The position numbers and the translations under genes are program-made. A DNA stretch of 64,000 nt from Pedobacter sp. PACM 27299 (GTDB taxonomy: Bacteria > Bacteroidota > Bacteroidia > Sphingobacteriales > Sphingobacteriaceae), in NCBI RefSeq assembly GCF_001412655.1, contig NZ_CP012996.1:372001-436000 (forward strand), written 5' to 3'. Positions 1 through 9,878 of this stretch are shown here, piece by piece (position 1 is the stretch's first letter; each line of letters begins with the position of its first letter). The notes beneath the pieces were generated by a model that had not been told where the DNA came from, searched no databases, and saw only the letters and a list, made by a program, of their open reading frames with translations.

Positions 1-1031
1 TAGCTTTTGTAATAGAAAAATTTGTACTGGTAGCGATTATATTCGGTATAAGTTTAGTGATAGCCATGTATTCCACTTATGCAGAAAGGAAAGTGGCTGC
101 ATTTCTACAGGATAGGTTAGGACCAGACAGAGCAGGTCCATTTGGAATTCTTCAGCCACTGGCTGATGGGGTTAAAATGTTCATGAAAGAGGAAATCATT
201 CCTACAAACGCCAGTAAATGGTTGTTTATGGTAGGACCTGGTTTATCAATGTTAACCGCTTGTATCGGAACTGCAGTGATTCCTTGGGGAAGCGCAATGA
301 CGATCGGTGATCGCGTGATTCCTCTGCAGGTAACAGACATTAACGTTGGTGTGCTTTATATTTTCGGGGTAGTTTCTCTGGGTGTATATGGCGTTATGAT
401 TGGTGGTTGGGCATCCAACAACAAATACTCTTTATTAAGTGCGATTCGTGCAGCATCACAAAATATCAGTTATGAGATTGCAATGGGTTTATCCATTATC
501 GGCTTATTATTGGTGACCAACTCTATGAGTTTGGGCGAAATTGTTGCCAATCAACACGGATGGCGCTGGAACGTATTGTACCAGCCTTTAGGTTTCCTAT
601 TGTTCATGATCTGCTCTTTTGCAGAGACGAACAGGGCACCTTTCGATTTACCGGAATGTGAGACCGAGCTGATCGGTGGTTACCACACAGAATATTCGTC
701 CATGAAATTAGGTTTCTACCTGTTCGCAGAATACATCAATATGTTTGTTTCTGCAGCGGTAATGGCTAGTTTATACTTTGGTGGTTACAACTACCCAGGA
801 ATGGATTGGGTACTGGTACAAGCAGGACCAGTGATTGCTCCTCTAATCGGAGTGGGTGTTTTCTTCCTTAAAATCTTTGCTTTCATCTTCTTCTTCATGT
901 GGGTACGCTGGACGATTCCTCGCTTCCGTTATGATCAGCTGATGCACTTAGGTTGGAAGGTCTTGATTCCTTTGGCCATTGCGAATATCATCATCACAAG
1001 TATTGTGATTGCTATAATTGAAAAGTTTTAA
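1..1031 (+). CDS. nuoH: NADH-quinone oxidoreductase subunit H (5'-partial)
   Basis: Membrane subunit H of respiratory complex I, which links the hydrophilic arm to the proton-pumping arm and forms part of the quinone chamber. The reading frame is open to the left edge of the window and the residues before the first internal GTG/ATG (EKFVLVAIIFGISLVIAMY) are typical NuoH transmembrane sequence, so the GTG at 57 and ATG at 66 are internal and a short N-terminus is missing. The family signatures YAERKVAAFLQDRLGP and ETNRAPFDLPECETELIGGY are intact. About eight membrane helices are visible. It is followed after 33 bp by nuoI in the conserved nuo order. Confidence 0.97.
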   Translation, partial: AFVIEKFVLVAIIFGISLVIAMYSTYAERKVAAFLQDRLGPDRAGPFGILQPLADGVKMFMKEEIIPTNASKWLFMVGPGLSMLTACIGTAVIPWGSAMTIGDRVIPLQVTDINVGVLYIFGVVSLGVYGVMIGGWASNNKYSLLSAIRAASQNISYEIAMGLSIIGLLLVTNSMSLGEIVANQHGWRWNVLYQPLGFLLFMICSFAETNRAPFDLPECETELIGGYHTEYSSMKLGFYLFAEYINMFVSAAVMASLYFGGYNYPGMDWVLVQAGPVIAPLIGVGVFFLKIFAFIFFFMWVRWTIPRFRYDQLMHLGWKVLIPLAIANIIITSIVIAIIEKF

Positions 1032-1064
1032 CTGTCCGCATTTAGCGGTATAAAAGGAGGTTTA

Positions 1065-1565
1065 ATGGAACCATTAACCAGTAAAAAGAAAGTATTAGAG
1101 AAAAAGCCCCTTACGTTTGCAGAACGCATGTATTTGCCTGCAATCACTAAAGGCTTAGCTATTACCATCAGTCACTTTTTTAAGAAACAAGCGACGATCA
1201 GATACCCGGAAGAGCAAAGAGAGTTTTCTACGAACTTCAGGGGAATGCACTCTTTGAAAAGAGATGAAGAAGGTAAAGAACGCTGCACGGCCTGTGGCCT
1301 TTGTGCATTATCTTGCCCTGCTGAAGCGATCACTATGATTGCCTCAGAACGTAAACCGGAAGAGAAAGACCTTTACCGTGAGGAAAAATACGCCTCAGTA
1401 TATGAGATCAACATGTTACGTTGTATCTTCTGCGGATTGTGCGAAGAAGCCTGTCCAAAAGAAGCCATCTATTTAGACGGTCCGATTGTCCCTTCAGATT
1501 ACCTGCGTAAAGATTTTATTTACGGCAAGGATAAATTGGTAGAGGCACCATTAGAGAAGAAATAA
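1065..1565 (+). CDS. nuoI: NADH-quinone oxidoreductase subunit I (2x[4Fe-4S] ferredoxin-like)
   Basis: Complex I electron-transfer subunit carrying iron-sulfur clusters N6a and N6b towards the quinone site. Two 4Fe-4S motifs are complete: C74-x2-C77-x2-C80-x3-C84-P and C120-x2-C123-x2-C126-x3-C130-P. The protein is 166 residues, of normal size. The ATG at 1065 is preceded by GGAGG at 1056-1060, a Shine-Dalgarno-like site that fixes the start and is unusual for this phylum. It lies between nuoH and nuoJ; the 54-bp gap to nuoJ shows no terminator. Confidence 0.97.
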   Translation: MEPLTSKKKVLEKKPLTFAERMYLPAITKGLAITISHFFKKQATIRYPEEQREFSTNFRGMHSLKRDEEGKERCTACGLCALSCPAEAITMIASERKPEEKDLYREEKYASVYEINMLRCIFCGLCEEACPKEAIYLDGPIVPSDYLRKDFIYGKDKLVEAPLEKK

Positions 1566-1619
1566 TAAGCATAGGTAACCTTTGGGTTATTAATATAAAC
1601 AGTTTAAATTATATAATAA

Positions 1620-2117
1620 ATGGGTACATCGGTATTCTATTTTGTAGCAACATTAAGCGTCATCTTTTCACTGATGGTTATCTTTTCTAAGAACCCGGTG
1701 CATAGCGTGCTTTACTTAATTGTTACTTTCTTTACATTAACGGTTCATTATATTCTATTGAATGCGCAGTTTCTGGCAGTCGTGAATTTTATCGTTTACA
1801 TGGGGGCCATCATGGTGCTCTTCCTCTTTGTGCTGATGCTGCTCAACCTGAATAAGGACAATGAGCCGCTAAAATCGAATTTGGTTAAGGTGGTAGGCGT
1901 AATTGCAGGATGTTGTCTAGTAGTCACCATCATCGGTTCTTTAAAAGCAACAGCGATTTCTGATCCGGTATTATTGAAAAACCCTAATCTTGGATTGGTG
2001 AAGAATTTAGGTAAGGAATTATTTGGTCCTTATATGTTGCCTTTTGAGCTGTCCTCGATTCTATTGCTAACCGCAATGGTAGGTGCAGTATTGTTAACTA
2101 AAAAAGAAAAAGCATAG
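1620..2117 (+). CDS. nuoJ: NADH-quinone oxidoreductase subunit J
   Basis: Small membrane subunit of complex I at the junction between the quinone module and the antiporter-like subunits. The 165-residue protein has about five hydrophobic segments and the conserved NuoJ core around residues 50-75 (AQFLAVVNFIVYMGAIMVLF), where helix 3 with its pi-bulge lies in other complexes. Start ATG 1620. The 57-bp gap to nuoK has no recognisable signal. Position in the nuo order supports the call. Confidence 0.96.
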   Translation: MGTSVFYFVATLSVIFSLMVIFSKNPVHSVLYLIVTFFTLTVHYILLNAQFLAVVNFIVYMGAIMVLFLFVLMLLNLNKDNEPLKSNLVKVVGVIAGCCLVVTIIGSLKATAISDPVLLKNPNLGLVKNLGKELFGPYMLPFELSSILLLTAMVGAVLLTKKEKA

Positions 2118-2174
2118 TATTGGGTTCGCATCATTTGATGTAAAACTCATTGCCATAAAATAAGTATAAACTGA

Positions 2175-2504
2175 ATGGAAAACATAACTCAGGGATTGCA
2201 GGGAGTACCACTTAACCACTACATCTGGCTAAGTGCGATTATTTTCACCATTGGTGTAATTGGGGTATTGACCCGTAGAAACGCCATCGTCATTTTTATG
2301 TCGGTAGAATTAATGCTGAATGCAGTAAATTTACTGCTGACCGCATTTTCGGTACATAACAATGATCCGTCAGGACAAGTATTCGTCTTCTTTATCATGG
2401 TACTCGCCGCCGCAGAAGTTGCAGTAGGACTAAGTATCATCGTAATGGTATACAGAAATACTCAATCTATAGATATAAATGTGTTGAATCGCCTTAAGTG
2501 GTAA
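2175..2504 (+). CDS. nuoK: NADH-quinone oxidoreductase subunit K
   Basis: Three-helix membrane subunit of complex I related to MrpC antiporter subunits. The two buried glutamates needed for proton transfer are present as E45 (SVELMLNAVN) and E81 (LAAAEVAVGL), with the same 36-residue spacing as E36/E72 of E. coli NuoK. The length of 109 residues is usual for the family. nuoL follows after 22 bp. Confidence 0.97.
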   Translation: MENITQGLQGVPLNHYIWLSAIIFTIGVIGVLTRRNAIVIFMSVELMLNAVNLLLTAFSVHNNDPSGQVFVFFIMVLAAAEVAVGLSIIVMVYRNTQSIDINVLNRLKW

Positions 2505-2526
2505 TTAATAAGAATAAAGTAATAAC

Positions 2527-4419
2527 ATGATAAATTTAGTTTGGCTGGTTCCCTTAATTCCTCTTTTAGGCTTTGTTATCAATGGCCTGGGAAGAAATAC
2601 GCTTTCTAAAAACCTGATTGGTTTTATCGGAAGCAGCGTGATATTCATTTCCTTTGCCATCAGTGTAGGCATCTTTTTCGAATTGGGAGCAGATGCGAAT
2701 AAGTCGCACGAGATTTTCCTGTTCGACTGGATCAGCGCTGGTAAGCTGAACATTCCACTTTCCTTCCTGGTAGATCCACTAAGCTCAATTATGCTGCTGA
2801 TCATTACCGGTGTAGGTTTTTTAATCCATATTTACTCTATTGGCTATATGCACGCTGATGAGGCTTTCGGGAAGTTTTTTAGCTACCTGAACCTGTTTAT
2901 CTTCTTCATGCTGCTATTGGTACTAGGTTCTAACTACATCGTGATGTTTATCGGATGGGAAGGCGTAGGACTTTGTTCTTATCTACTCATCGGCTTCTGG
3001 TATACGAATAGCAGCTATGCTTCGGCAGCGAAGAAAGCTTTCATCATGAACCGTATCGGCGACCTTGGTTTCCTATTAGGAGTGTTCTTTATCTTTACCA
3101 CTTTCGGTACTGTAGAGTTCTCTAAAATCTTTCCTCAGGCGGCCAATATGCTTCCTGGAAATGGCAGCATCGCTTTAATCGCCTTGTTGTTATTTATCGG
3201 TGCCTGTGGTAAATCGGCTCAATTGCCATTATTTACCTGGTTACCGGATGCGATGGCTGGTCCAACGCCTGTTTCTGCGTTAATCCACGCAGCGACCATG
3301 GTAACTGCCGGTGTATATATGATCGCAAGATCAAATGTGCTCTTCGACTTAGCACCAATGATTCAGCATATTATTGCCATTGTTGGTTTAGCGACAGCAG
3401 TATTAGGGGCAATTATTGCCTTAACACAAACAGACATTAAGAAGGTACTGGCTTATTCTACTGTATCTCAATTAGGATATATGTTCCTTGGTTTAGGAGT
3501 TGGCGCTTACAATGGTGCTTTCTTCCACGTGATCACACACGCCTTCTTTAAAGCCTTATTATTCTTATGTGCAGGTTCTGTGATTCATGCTTTACACCAT
3601 GAGCAAGACATGAGACATATGGGTGGCTTACGGAAGAAATTACCAGTTACGTTCATGACCATGCTGATCGGTACGATTGCGATTGCTGGTTTACCTCCAT
3701 TCTCTGGTTTCTTTTCTAAGGACGAAATCCTGGCGCATGTATATGCACACGATAAAACCATGTGGGCAATCGGTGTATTCACCGCTTTCTTAACGGCTTT
3801 CTATATGTTCAGAATGCTGTTCCTTACTTTCTCAGGAAAGTATCGCGGAACGCACCATGCAGAAGAGAAAATTCATGAATCTCCAAAGTCAATGACGATT
3901 CCTTTAATCGTATTGGCAGTTTTATCTGCAATCGGTGGAATGATCGGTGTTCCTGAAGCATTGGGTGGCAACCATTGGTTGTCGCACTGGATGGCTCCTG
4001 TGATCAAACATGCAACAGAAGGACCAGATCATGCAACGGAATATATGTTAATGGCTGTTTCTGTAATTGGTGTGCTGATTGCTATCGGCTTTGCCTATGT
4101 GAAATATGTGAAACAAAACCACATCCCACTTCCTGATGAAGGGAAAAGATCTGCTTTGGCTAACCTATCTTACCAGAAATTCTATATTGATGAGATTTAT
4201 GATCTGTTAATCAGAAGACCTTTGGATGCACTTTCAACTTTCTTCTATAAAATTATTGACAATAAAATTGTTGATGGTATTGTGAACGGTTTAGGTTGGA
4301 GCACCTCGGAAGCCAGTAAAGGTTTACGCTTGGTTCAGTCCGGAAACGTTGGCTTCTATCTGTTAATGATGGTGGTAGGAATCATCTCATTGTTATTGTA
4401 TACTTATTTATCTCTGTAA
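2527..4419 (+). CDS. nuoL: NADH-quinone oxidoreductase subunit L
   Basis: Largest antiporter-like, proton-pumping subunit of complex I, with a C-terminal lateral helix. In the 630-residue protein the conserved glutamate of helix 5 is E145 (FIGWEGVGLC) and the lysine of helix 7 is K229 (ACGKSAQLPLFTWLPDAMAG), matching E144/K229 of E. coli. The N-terminal NADH-Q oxidoreductase extension and the proton-conducting domain (PTPVSALIHAATMVTAGVY) follow in the usual order. The final segment, about 595-628, is a hydrophobic helix consistent with the end of the lateral arm. Confidence 0.97.
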   Translation: MINLVWLVPLIPLLGFVINGLGRNTLSKNLIGFIGSSVIFISFAISVGIFFELGADANKSHEIFLFDWISAGKLNIPLSFLVDPLSSIMLLIITGVGFLIHIYSIGYMHADEAFGKFFSYLNLFIFFMLLLVLGSNYIVMFIGWEGVGLCSYLLIGFWYTNSSYASAAKKAFIMNRIGDLGFLLGVFFIFTTFGTVEFSKIFPQAANMLPGNGSIALIALLLFIGACGKSAQLPLFTWLPDAMAGPTPVSALIHAATMVTAGVYMIARSNVLFDLAPMIQHIIAIVGLATAVLGAIIALTQTDIKKVLAYSTVSQLGYMFLGLGVGAYNGAFFHVITHAFFKALLFLCAGSVIHALHHEQDMRHMGGLRKKLPVTFMTMLIGTIAIAGLPPFSGFFSKDEILAHVYAHDKTMWAIGVFTAFLTAFYMFRMLFLTFSGKYRGTHHAEEKIHESPKSMTIPLIVLAVLSAIGGMIGVPEALGGNHWLSHWMAPVIKHATEGPDHATEYMLMAVSVIGVLIAIGFAYVKYVKQNHIPLPDEGKRSALANLSYQKFYIDEIYDLLIRRPLDALSTFFYKIIDNKIVDGIVNGLGWSTSEASKGLRLVQSGNVGFYLLMMVVGIISLLLYTYLSL

Positions 4420-4440
4420 AAGATCGTTCAAGAAAACATA

Positions 4441-5907
4441 ATGGAACAACTTTTAATACTTCTTATCTTTCTACCATTGGTTGGCGCCGTGGTTACTGCA
4501 TTCACAGGTAATGCAGCGAAACATGTGGCTCTGGGCTCAGCAATCCTTTCACTAGGCTTGACGCTCATCACGGTATGTAATTTTACACCGGATGCCAGTA
4601 CGCAATTTGCGGTAAACTATCCTTGGATTCAGGATTTAGGCATCAATTTCCACGCGGGAATTGATGGGATCAGCATGATCACCGTTTTATTAACCAATGT
4701 ATTGGTTCCGATCATTATTTTATCGGCTTATCAGCACAACTATAACAAGGCCAATGCGTTCTTTGCATTGATCTTGTTCATGCAGTTTGGTTTACTATTG
4801 GTGTTTACGGCTTTAGACGCCTTCTTATTCTATATCGGATGGGAAGCAGCCTTGATCCCAATCTACTTTATCTGCGCAATTTGGGGTGGTAAAGACAGGA
4901 TTAAAGTAAACATGAAGTTTTTTGTGTATACCATTGCTGGATCTTTATTCATGCTGATGGGTATCATTTATCTGTACTTACAAAATCCCGCTCATAACTT
5001 TGAGTTACAGGCTTTCTATAATTTGGAACTTGATTCTGCACAGCAGGGATGGATTTTCTGGGCTTTCTTTATCGCATTTGCGATTAAAATGCCAATCTTC
5101 CCATTCCATACCTGGCAGCCAGATACGTATACTGAAGCTCCAGCTCCCGGTACGATGCTGTTATCAGGTATTATGCTGAAAATGGGTATTTATGGCGTGA
5201 TCAGATGGTTATTGCCAATTGCTCCGGAAGGTGTTCAGCAATGGGGTCATTTAGCCATCATTCTTTCGATTATTGGCGTTGTCTACGCCTCGATCATTGC
5301 TTTTACACAGAAAGATGCAAAGAGACTGGTTGCTTATTCTTCCATTGCTCACGTAGGGTTAATCTCAGCAGGTATTTTCGCTTTAAATACACAGGGGATG
5401 CAGGGTGCAATGGTACAGATGTTAAGTCATGGTATCAACGTAGTCGGTTTATTCTTTGTGCTGGATATCATTGCCAGTCGCATGAAAACCAATAAAATCG
5501 CTGAATTGGGTGGTATTGCTAAAAAAGCACCTCAATTGGCCATTGCCTTCCTAATCATCGTATTGGGGACGGTAGCACTTCCAGGAACCAATGGTTTCAT
5601 TGGAGAGTTCTTATTACTGATCGGAATTTATCAATACCAGGTATGGGCAGGCGTTTTCGCCGGATTGTCTATCATCTTTGGTGCGGTGTATATGTTCAGA
5701 ATGTATCAGAACATTATGCTTGGAAAAACCAATGACCTCACCATAGGCTTTACAGATATTAAAGGATCTGAGAAAGTAGTATTGTACGTCATTTGTGCCT
5801 TGATCATTGCTTTAGGAGTGTATCCTAAACCAATTCTTCATTTATCTGAAGCCTCGGTACAACAATTAATAGAACAGGTAACACAAAAATTAACATCGGT
5901 AAACTAA
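4441..5907 (+). CDS. nuoM: NADH-quinone oxidoreductase subunit M
   Basis: Antiporter-like proton-pumping subunit of complex I, 488 residues with about 14 hydrophobic helices. The helix-5 glutamate is E135 (FYIGWEAALIPIYF). The helix-7 lysine lies in FAIKMPIFPFHTWQPDTYTE, followed by the APAPGTMLLSGIMLKMGIYG signature. It starts 21 bp after nuoL and ends 4 bp before nuoN, so the three pumping subunits are probably translated from one message. Confidence 0.97.
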   Translation: MEQLLILLIFLPLVGAVVTAFTGNAAKHVALGSAILSLGLTLITVCNFTPDASTQFAVNYPWIQDLGINFHAGIDGISMITVLLTNVLVPIIILSAYQHNYNKANAFFALILFMQFGLLLVFTALDAFLFYIGWEAALIPIYFICAIWGGKDRIKVNMKFFVYTIAGSLFMLMGIIYLYLQNPAHNFELQAFYNLELDSAQQGWIFWAFFIAFAIKMPIFPFHTWQPDTYTEAPAPGTMLLSGIMLKMGIYGVIRWLLPIAPEGVQQWGHLAIILSIIGVVYASIIAFTQKDAKRLVAYSSIAHVGLISAGIFALNTQGMQGAMVQMLSHGINVVGLFFVLDIIASRMKTNKIAELGGIAKKAPQLAIAFLIIVLGTVALPGTNGFIGEFLLLIGIYQYQVWAGVFAGLSIIFGAVYMFRMYQNIMLGKTNDLTIGFTDIKGSEKVVLYVICALIIALGVYPKPILHLSEASVQQLIEQVTQKLTSVN

Positions 5908-5911
5908 GCAA

Positions 5912-7285
5912 ATGAATATCATCATAACAATTACTGTTACAGCTTTAGTGGTGCTTTATGCAGGTTTGTTTAAAGCTAAAAAAGCGTTATTACCCCTTAC
6001 CTTAATTGGTTTGCTTACTTCGCTGGCTTTTGTCGTTACTTCCTGGAACACAAATCAGACTTATTACGGAATGATGCAAATGGATAACTTTGCATTAGCT
6101 TTCGCAGGTCTAGCAATTATCGGAACATTTTTCATCTTCCTGTTGACGCAAAATTATTTTGCCGCCAATAGTGAGAATATTGCAGAATATTTTACCCTGA
6201 TGCTCTTTGCCCTGACGGGGATTGTGATCATGGTTTCTTACAAGAATATGTCGATGTTATTTATCGGTGTGGAGATCATGTCTGTCGCGCTTTATATTCT
6301 GGCAGGGATTAGAAAGAACAATTTCGCTTCCAATGAAGCGGCTTTAAAGTACTTCCTGATGGGTGCATTCTCTACAGGCTTCCTGTTGTTCGGTATAACC
6401 CTGATCTACGGTGCGACGGCTTCTTTCGACCTGGATGCGATCAATAAATACCTGGTGGAGAACCCACAGCAGGTTTCTCCTCTATTTTATCCTGGAGTAA
6501 TCCTTTTATTGGTTGGTTTATGCTTTAAAATCGGTGCTGCGCCTTTCCATTTCTGGACTCCGGATGTTTACGAAGGAGCACCAACATGGGTAACGACTTT
6601 CATGTCAACCGTAGTGAAAACTGCAGGTTTCGCCGCGATTCTTCGCTTATTCTCAGATACGTTTGCACCATTGCACGATTTCTGGTTACCTCCTTTGATG
6701 GTGATCGTATGTCTGACGCTATTCATCGGTAACGTAACTGCGCTATTTCAGAAGAACTTCAAAAGAATGCTGGCTTATTCCAGTATCTCTCATGCAGGTT
6801 ACTTATTGTTCTCTTTAGTATCGCTTACTGCAAGCTCAATGAACAATGTATTGGTTTACGCTGCAGCTTATACTTTTGCAAGTATTATAGCTTTTGGTGT
6901 GCTGATTTTGGTGAAACAGAAAACAGGCAATGACAACTTTGAAAGCTTCAATGGTCTAGGCAAACGCAATCCTTTTGCAGCCTTCGCATTGACAGTAGCA
7001 ATGCTGTCCTTAGCGGGTATCCCATTAACAGCTGGTTTCATTGGGAAATACCTGATGTTCCTGAATGTAATGCACGATTATCATTTCTATTTAGTGGCTT
7101 TTGCGATTTTGAATGCGCTAGTAGGATTTTACTATTATTTCAAAGTAATTGTAGCGATGTATTTCAAAGAAGGTGCGGAAGTAGAACTGGAAACGCCTGT
7201 GCAGTATAAGGTTGTATTGGCTTTATCGCTGATCATCACTGTTTTCTTAGGGATTTATCCTGCTGTAATTTTAAATCTGATATAG
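5912..7285 (+). CDS. nuoN: NADH-quinone oxidoreductase subunit N
   Basis: Third antiporter-like subunit of complex I, 457 residues. The conserved helix-5 glutamate is E121 (FIGVEIMSVALYILAG), and the segment FKIGAAPFHFWTPDVYEGAP is the family signature around the helix-7 lysine. Near the C-terminus SLAGIPLTAGFIGKY carries the later-channel lysine. It is the last nuo gene; the next gene starts 45 bp downstream and is unrelated, so the operon probably ends here, although I see no hairpin terminator. Confidence 0.97.
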   Translation: MNIIITITVTALVVLYAGLFKAKKALLPLTLIGLLTSLAFVVTSWNTNQTYYGMMQMDNFALAFAGLAIIGTFFIFLLTQNYFAANSENIAEYFTLMLFALTGIVIMVSYKNMSMLFIGVEIMSVALYILAGIRKNNFASNEAALKYFLMGAFSTGFLLFGITLIYGATASFDLDAINKYLVENPQQVSPLFYPGVILLLVGLCFKIGAAPFHFWTPDVYEGAPTWVTTFMSTVVKTAGFAAILRLFSDTFAPLHDFWLPPLMVIVCLTLFIGNVTALFQKNFKRMLAYSSISHAGYLLFSLVSLTASSMNNVLVYAAAYTFASIIAFGVLILVKQKTGNDNFESFNGLGKRNPFAAFALTVAMLSLAGIPLTAGFIGKYLMFLNVMHDYHFYLVAFAILNALVGFYYYFKVIVAMYFKEGAEVELETPVQYKVVLALSLIITVFLGIYPAVILNLI

Positions 7286-7330
7286 TCATTTCTGTAGATA
7301 ATTATATGTAGTTTTACGAATAATTGAACT

Positions 7331-7993
7331 ATGCAAGATTTCTGGAACTCATTACAGCAATTCATTGATCCTGAAAAACTACTTAAAGAAGGTGGTTTTT
7401 ATGTTGTAATGTTTGTAATCTTCGCCGAGACAGGTTTGTTTTTTGGTTTTTTCTTACCAGGGGACTACCTGTTGTTTCTTGCCGGCATGTTCGTCGCTAC
7501 AGGCAAATTAGACGTCAACCTATATGTGTTGATCCTCGGACTAATTATTGCCGCCGTATCAGGTAACTTTACTGGCTACTGGTTTGGTCGAAAGACGGGC
7601 CCCGTACTGTACGATAGAAAGGATTCTTTCTTCTTTAAAAAACGCTATTTAAAGGCTGCCGAAGATTATTATAATAAACAGGGGGCCTTTGCACTTATAA
7701 TGGGGCGCTTTGTGCCAATTGTAAGAACTTTTGCACCGATTTTTGCTGGTGTAGTAAAACTGGACTTTAAAAGATTTGCATTATATAACTTTGCAGGTGC
7801 AATTATTTGGATTGCTTCCTTAACTTTGCTGGGTTACTTCCTTGGCAAAAGATTTGAAAAAGAAATTAACGATTATTTATTATACATAATTATAGGTTTT
7901 ATTGTCATCACCACCATTCCGCTGGTTTACACATTCGTAAAGAAGCAAGTAGTGAAAGAAGACAATGACGATATATCAAACACTGAACATTAA
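7331..7993 (+). CDS. DedA family (VTT domain) membrane protein
   Basis: DedA/VTT family inner-membrane protein. Members are implicated in lipid-carrier (undecaprenyl phosphate or phospholipid) recycling and membrane homeostasis; the substrate here is unknown. The 220-residue protein has the family's acidic re-entrant segment (FAETGLFFGFFLPGDYLLFLAG) near residue 30 and the arginine-bearing motif GRFVPIVRTFAPIFAG near 125-140, followed by two or three helices and a charged C-terminus. It ends 2 bp before ppa, suggesting co-transcription with the phosphatase. Confidence 0.9.
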   Translation: MQDFWNSLQQFIDPEKLLKEGGFYVVMFVIFAETGLFFGFFLPGDYLLFLAGMFVATGKLDVNLYVLILGLIIAAVSGNFTGYWFGRKTGPVLYDRKDSFFFKKRYLKAAEDYYNKQGAFALIMGRFVPIVRTFAPIFAGVVKLDFKRFALYNFAGAIIWIASLTLLGYFLGKRFEKEINDYLLYIIIGFIVITTIPLVYTFVKKQVVKEDNDDISNTEH

Positions 7994-7995
7994 AA

Positions 7996-8550
7996 ATGAT
8001 TAAAGACGAGCGTCATCCGTGGCATTTTGTTTCTCCAGGTGAAAACTTACCTGAAACAGTAAATGCAATTATTGAAATTCCTAAAGGATCTAAAGCAAAA
8101 TACGAAATCGATAAAGATTCCCACCTGATTAAATTAGACAGGGTACTTTTTTCTTCTGTAATGTACCCGGCCAACTACGGTTTTATCCCACAAACTTATT
8201 GTGACGATAATGACCCTCTGGATATCCTTGTACTTTGTTCTGTTGACGTTTATCCAATGTCAATCGTAGAAGCAAAAGTTATTGGTGTCATGCACATGGT
8301 GGATAATGGTGAACAAGATGATAAAATTATTGCAGTAGCAAAAAATGATATGTCTGTAAACTACATCAATGATTTAGCAGAATTGCCTCCTCATACGATG
8401 AAGGAAATTGTAAAATTTTTCCAGGATTATAAAGCCTTAGAAGAAAAACAAGTTACTATTGAGCACCTTTTAGGCGTTCGATATGCGCATAAAGTGATAC
8501 AAGAAAGTATCCTCCTTTATGACCAGAAGTTTAGAAATCAAACATCTTAA
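7996..8550 (+). CDS. ppa: Inorganic pyrophosphatase (family I)
   Basis: Soluble Mg-dependent family I pyrophosphatase, which hydrolyses PPi from biosynthetic reactions. The signature D71-N-D73-P-L-D76 is present, and D103, D108 and K110 occupy the positions of E. coli D97, D102 and K104. Substrate-side residues E27, K30, E37 and R49 are conserved. Length is 184 residues (E. coli 176). The stop codon overlaps the next start by one base (TAATG), so the gene is coupled to the downstream CNNM gene. Confidence 0.96.
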   Translation: MIKDERHPWHFVSPGENLPETVNAIIEIPKGSKAKYEIDKDSHLIKLDRVLFSSVMYPANYGFIPQTYCDDNDPLDILVLCSVDVYPMSIVEAKVIGVMHMVDNGEQDDKIIAVAKNDMSVNYINDLAELPPHTMKEIVKFFQDYKALEEKQVTIEHLLGVRYAHKVIQESILLYDQKFRNQTS

Positions 8551-9866
8551 TGGAAGGATTCAAGATATTTTTAACATTCTTCTTAGTAGCACTGAACGGA
8601 TTTTTCGTTGCAGCAGAGTTTGCAATTGTAAAAGTCCGGGCATCACAAATTGAAATTAAAGCAAAATCAGGTAACAGGGTAGCAAATATTGCAAAATATA
8701 TTACCCAGCATCTGGACGGATACCTGGCTGCTACGCAGCTAGGTATTACTTTAGCCTCTCTGGGCTTAGGTTGGGTGGGTGAATCTGTGATGCACAGCCT
8801 GATCCACGACATGTTAGTCGGCTTTAATTTTTCTGAGGTATACATCTCTTCTATCTCTACCGCAATCGCCTTCTTGTTTATCACTGTAATGCACATCGTA
8901 TTTGGTGAGCTGGCGCCTAAATCGGTTGCCATACAACGCCCGGTAGCGACAACACTGTTTATCGCAGTGCCATTACAAGCGTTTTATCTGATCTTCAGAC
9001 CCTTCATCTGGGTGCTGAACGGATTTGCAAACATGATCCTTAAAATTTTTGGAATTTCAACTGTAGGAGGCCATGAGTCGGTACACAGTACGGAAGAACT
9101 TCATTATTTATTGGATCAGGGTAAGGAAAGTGGAGCTTTAGATACCAATGAGCATGAATTGATTAAAAATGTCTTTGACTTCAACGAAAGAGTTGTAAAA
9201 AATATTATGGTTCCCAGAACCAAAATATCAGGTATAGAATTGTCTACTCCCCCAGCAGTGGTGATTGATAAAATCATCGGAGACGGATATTCCAGACTAC
9301 CGGTATATGATGGTATTATTGATAAGATCATCGGTATTATTCATGCCAAAGATATCTTACCACTCCTGGCTTCTAAAAAAGACTGGGTATTACAAGACAT
9401 CATCAGAAAACCTTATTTCGTTCCTGAAACGAAAAAAATCAATGACCTGTTGAGCGAACTTCAGCAGAAACGCATTCAGATCGCGATCGTAATCGACGAG
9501 TTTGGCGGTACCGCAGGTATGGTTACACTGGAAGATATCGTAGAAGAGATCGTTGGAGAAATCCAGGATGAATATGATGAAGAAAAACCGACAGTAGAGA
9601 AAATCTCTGAAACTGAATTCATTATTAATGCTTATGCCACAGTTTATGATGTGAATGAGCATTTACCGCACGACCTTCCTGAAGATGAGGATTTTGATAC
9701 CGTAGGCGGATTGGTGTCACATGCTTTTGGTAAAATACCGGAAGTAGGAGACAGCGAAGAATGCTACGGCTATTTATTTACCATCCTAAAGAAAACAGAG
9801 CAAAATATTGAAACCATAAAGCTTGAACTTGTGATTGATAAAAGCGATATGGTGGACAACCACTAA
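8550..9866 (+). CDS. CNNM/HlyC-type transporter with CBS pair and CorC domain
   Basis: Membrane protein of the hemolysin-C/CorC/CNNM family, with likely roles in Mg2+ or other cation homeostasis. The domain order is DUF21/CNNM membrane domain (about 1-195, three or four helices, opening LNGFFVAAEFAIVKVR), a CBS pair (about 210-330, PRTKISGIEL and GGTAGMVTLEDIVEEIVGEI), then a CorC_HlyC transporter-associated domain (about 350-430). Length of 438 residues is normal. Often annotated 'hemolysin', but no haemolytic role should be inferred. Co-located with ppa and rsmE. Confidence 0.92.
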   Translation: MEGFKIFLTFFLVALNGFFVAAEFAIVKVRASQIEIKAKSGNRVANIAKYITQHLDGYLAATQLGITLASLGLGWVGESVMHSLIHDMLVGFNFSEVYISSISTAIAFLFITVMHIVFGELAPKSVAIQRPVATTLFIAVPLQAFYLIFRPFIWVLNGFANMILKIFGISTVGGHESVHSTEELHYLLDQGKESGALDTNEHELIKNVFDFNERVVKNIMVPRTKISGIELSTPPAVVIDKIIGDGYSRLPVYDGIIDKIIGIIHAKDILPLLASKKDWVLQDIIRKPYFVPETKKINDLLSELQQKRIQIAIVIDEFGGTAGMVTLEDIVEEIVGEIQDEYDEEKPTVEKISETEFIINAYATVYDVNEHLPHDLPEDEDFDTVGGLVSHAFGKIPEVGDSEECYGYLFTILKKTEQNIETIKLELVIDKSDMVDNH

Positions 9867-9878
9867 ACCTTTTATACA

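Noticed and set aside
5205..5495. A 96-codon plus-strand ORF inside nuoM
   Set aside because: It is an alternative frame of a well conserved nuoM sequence and has no independent support.
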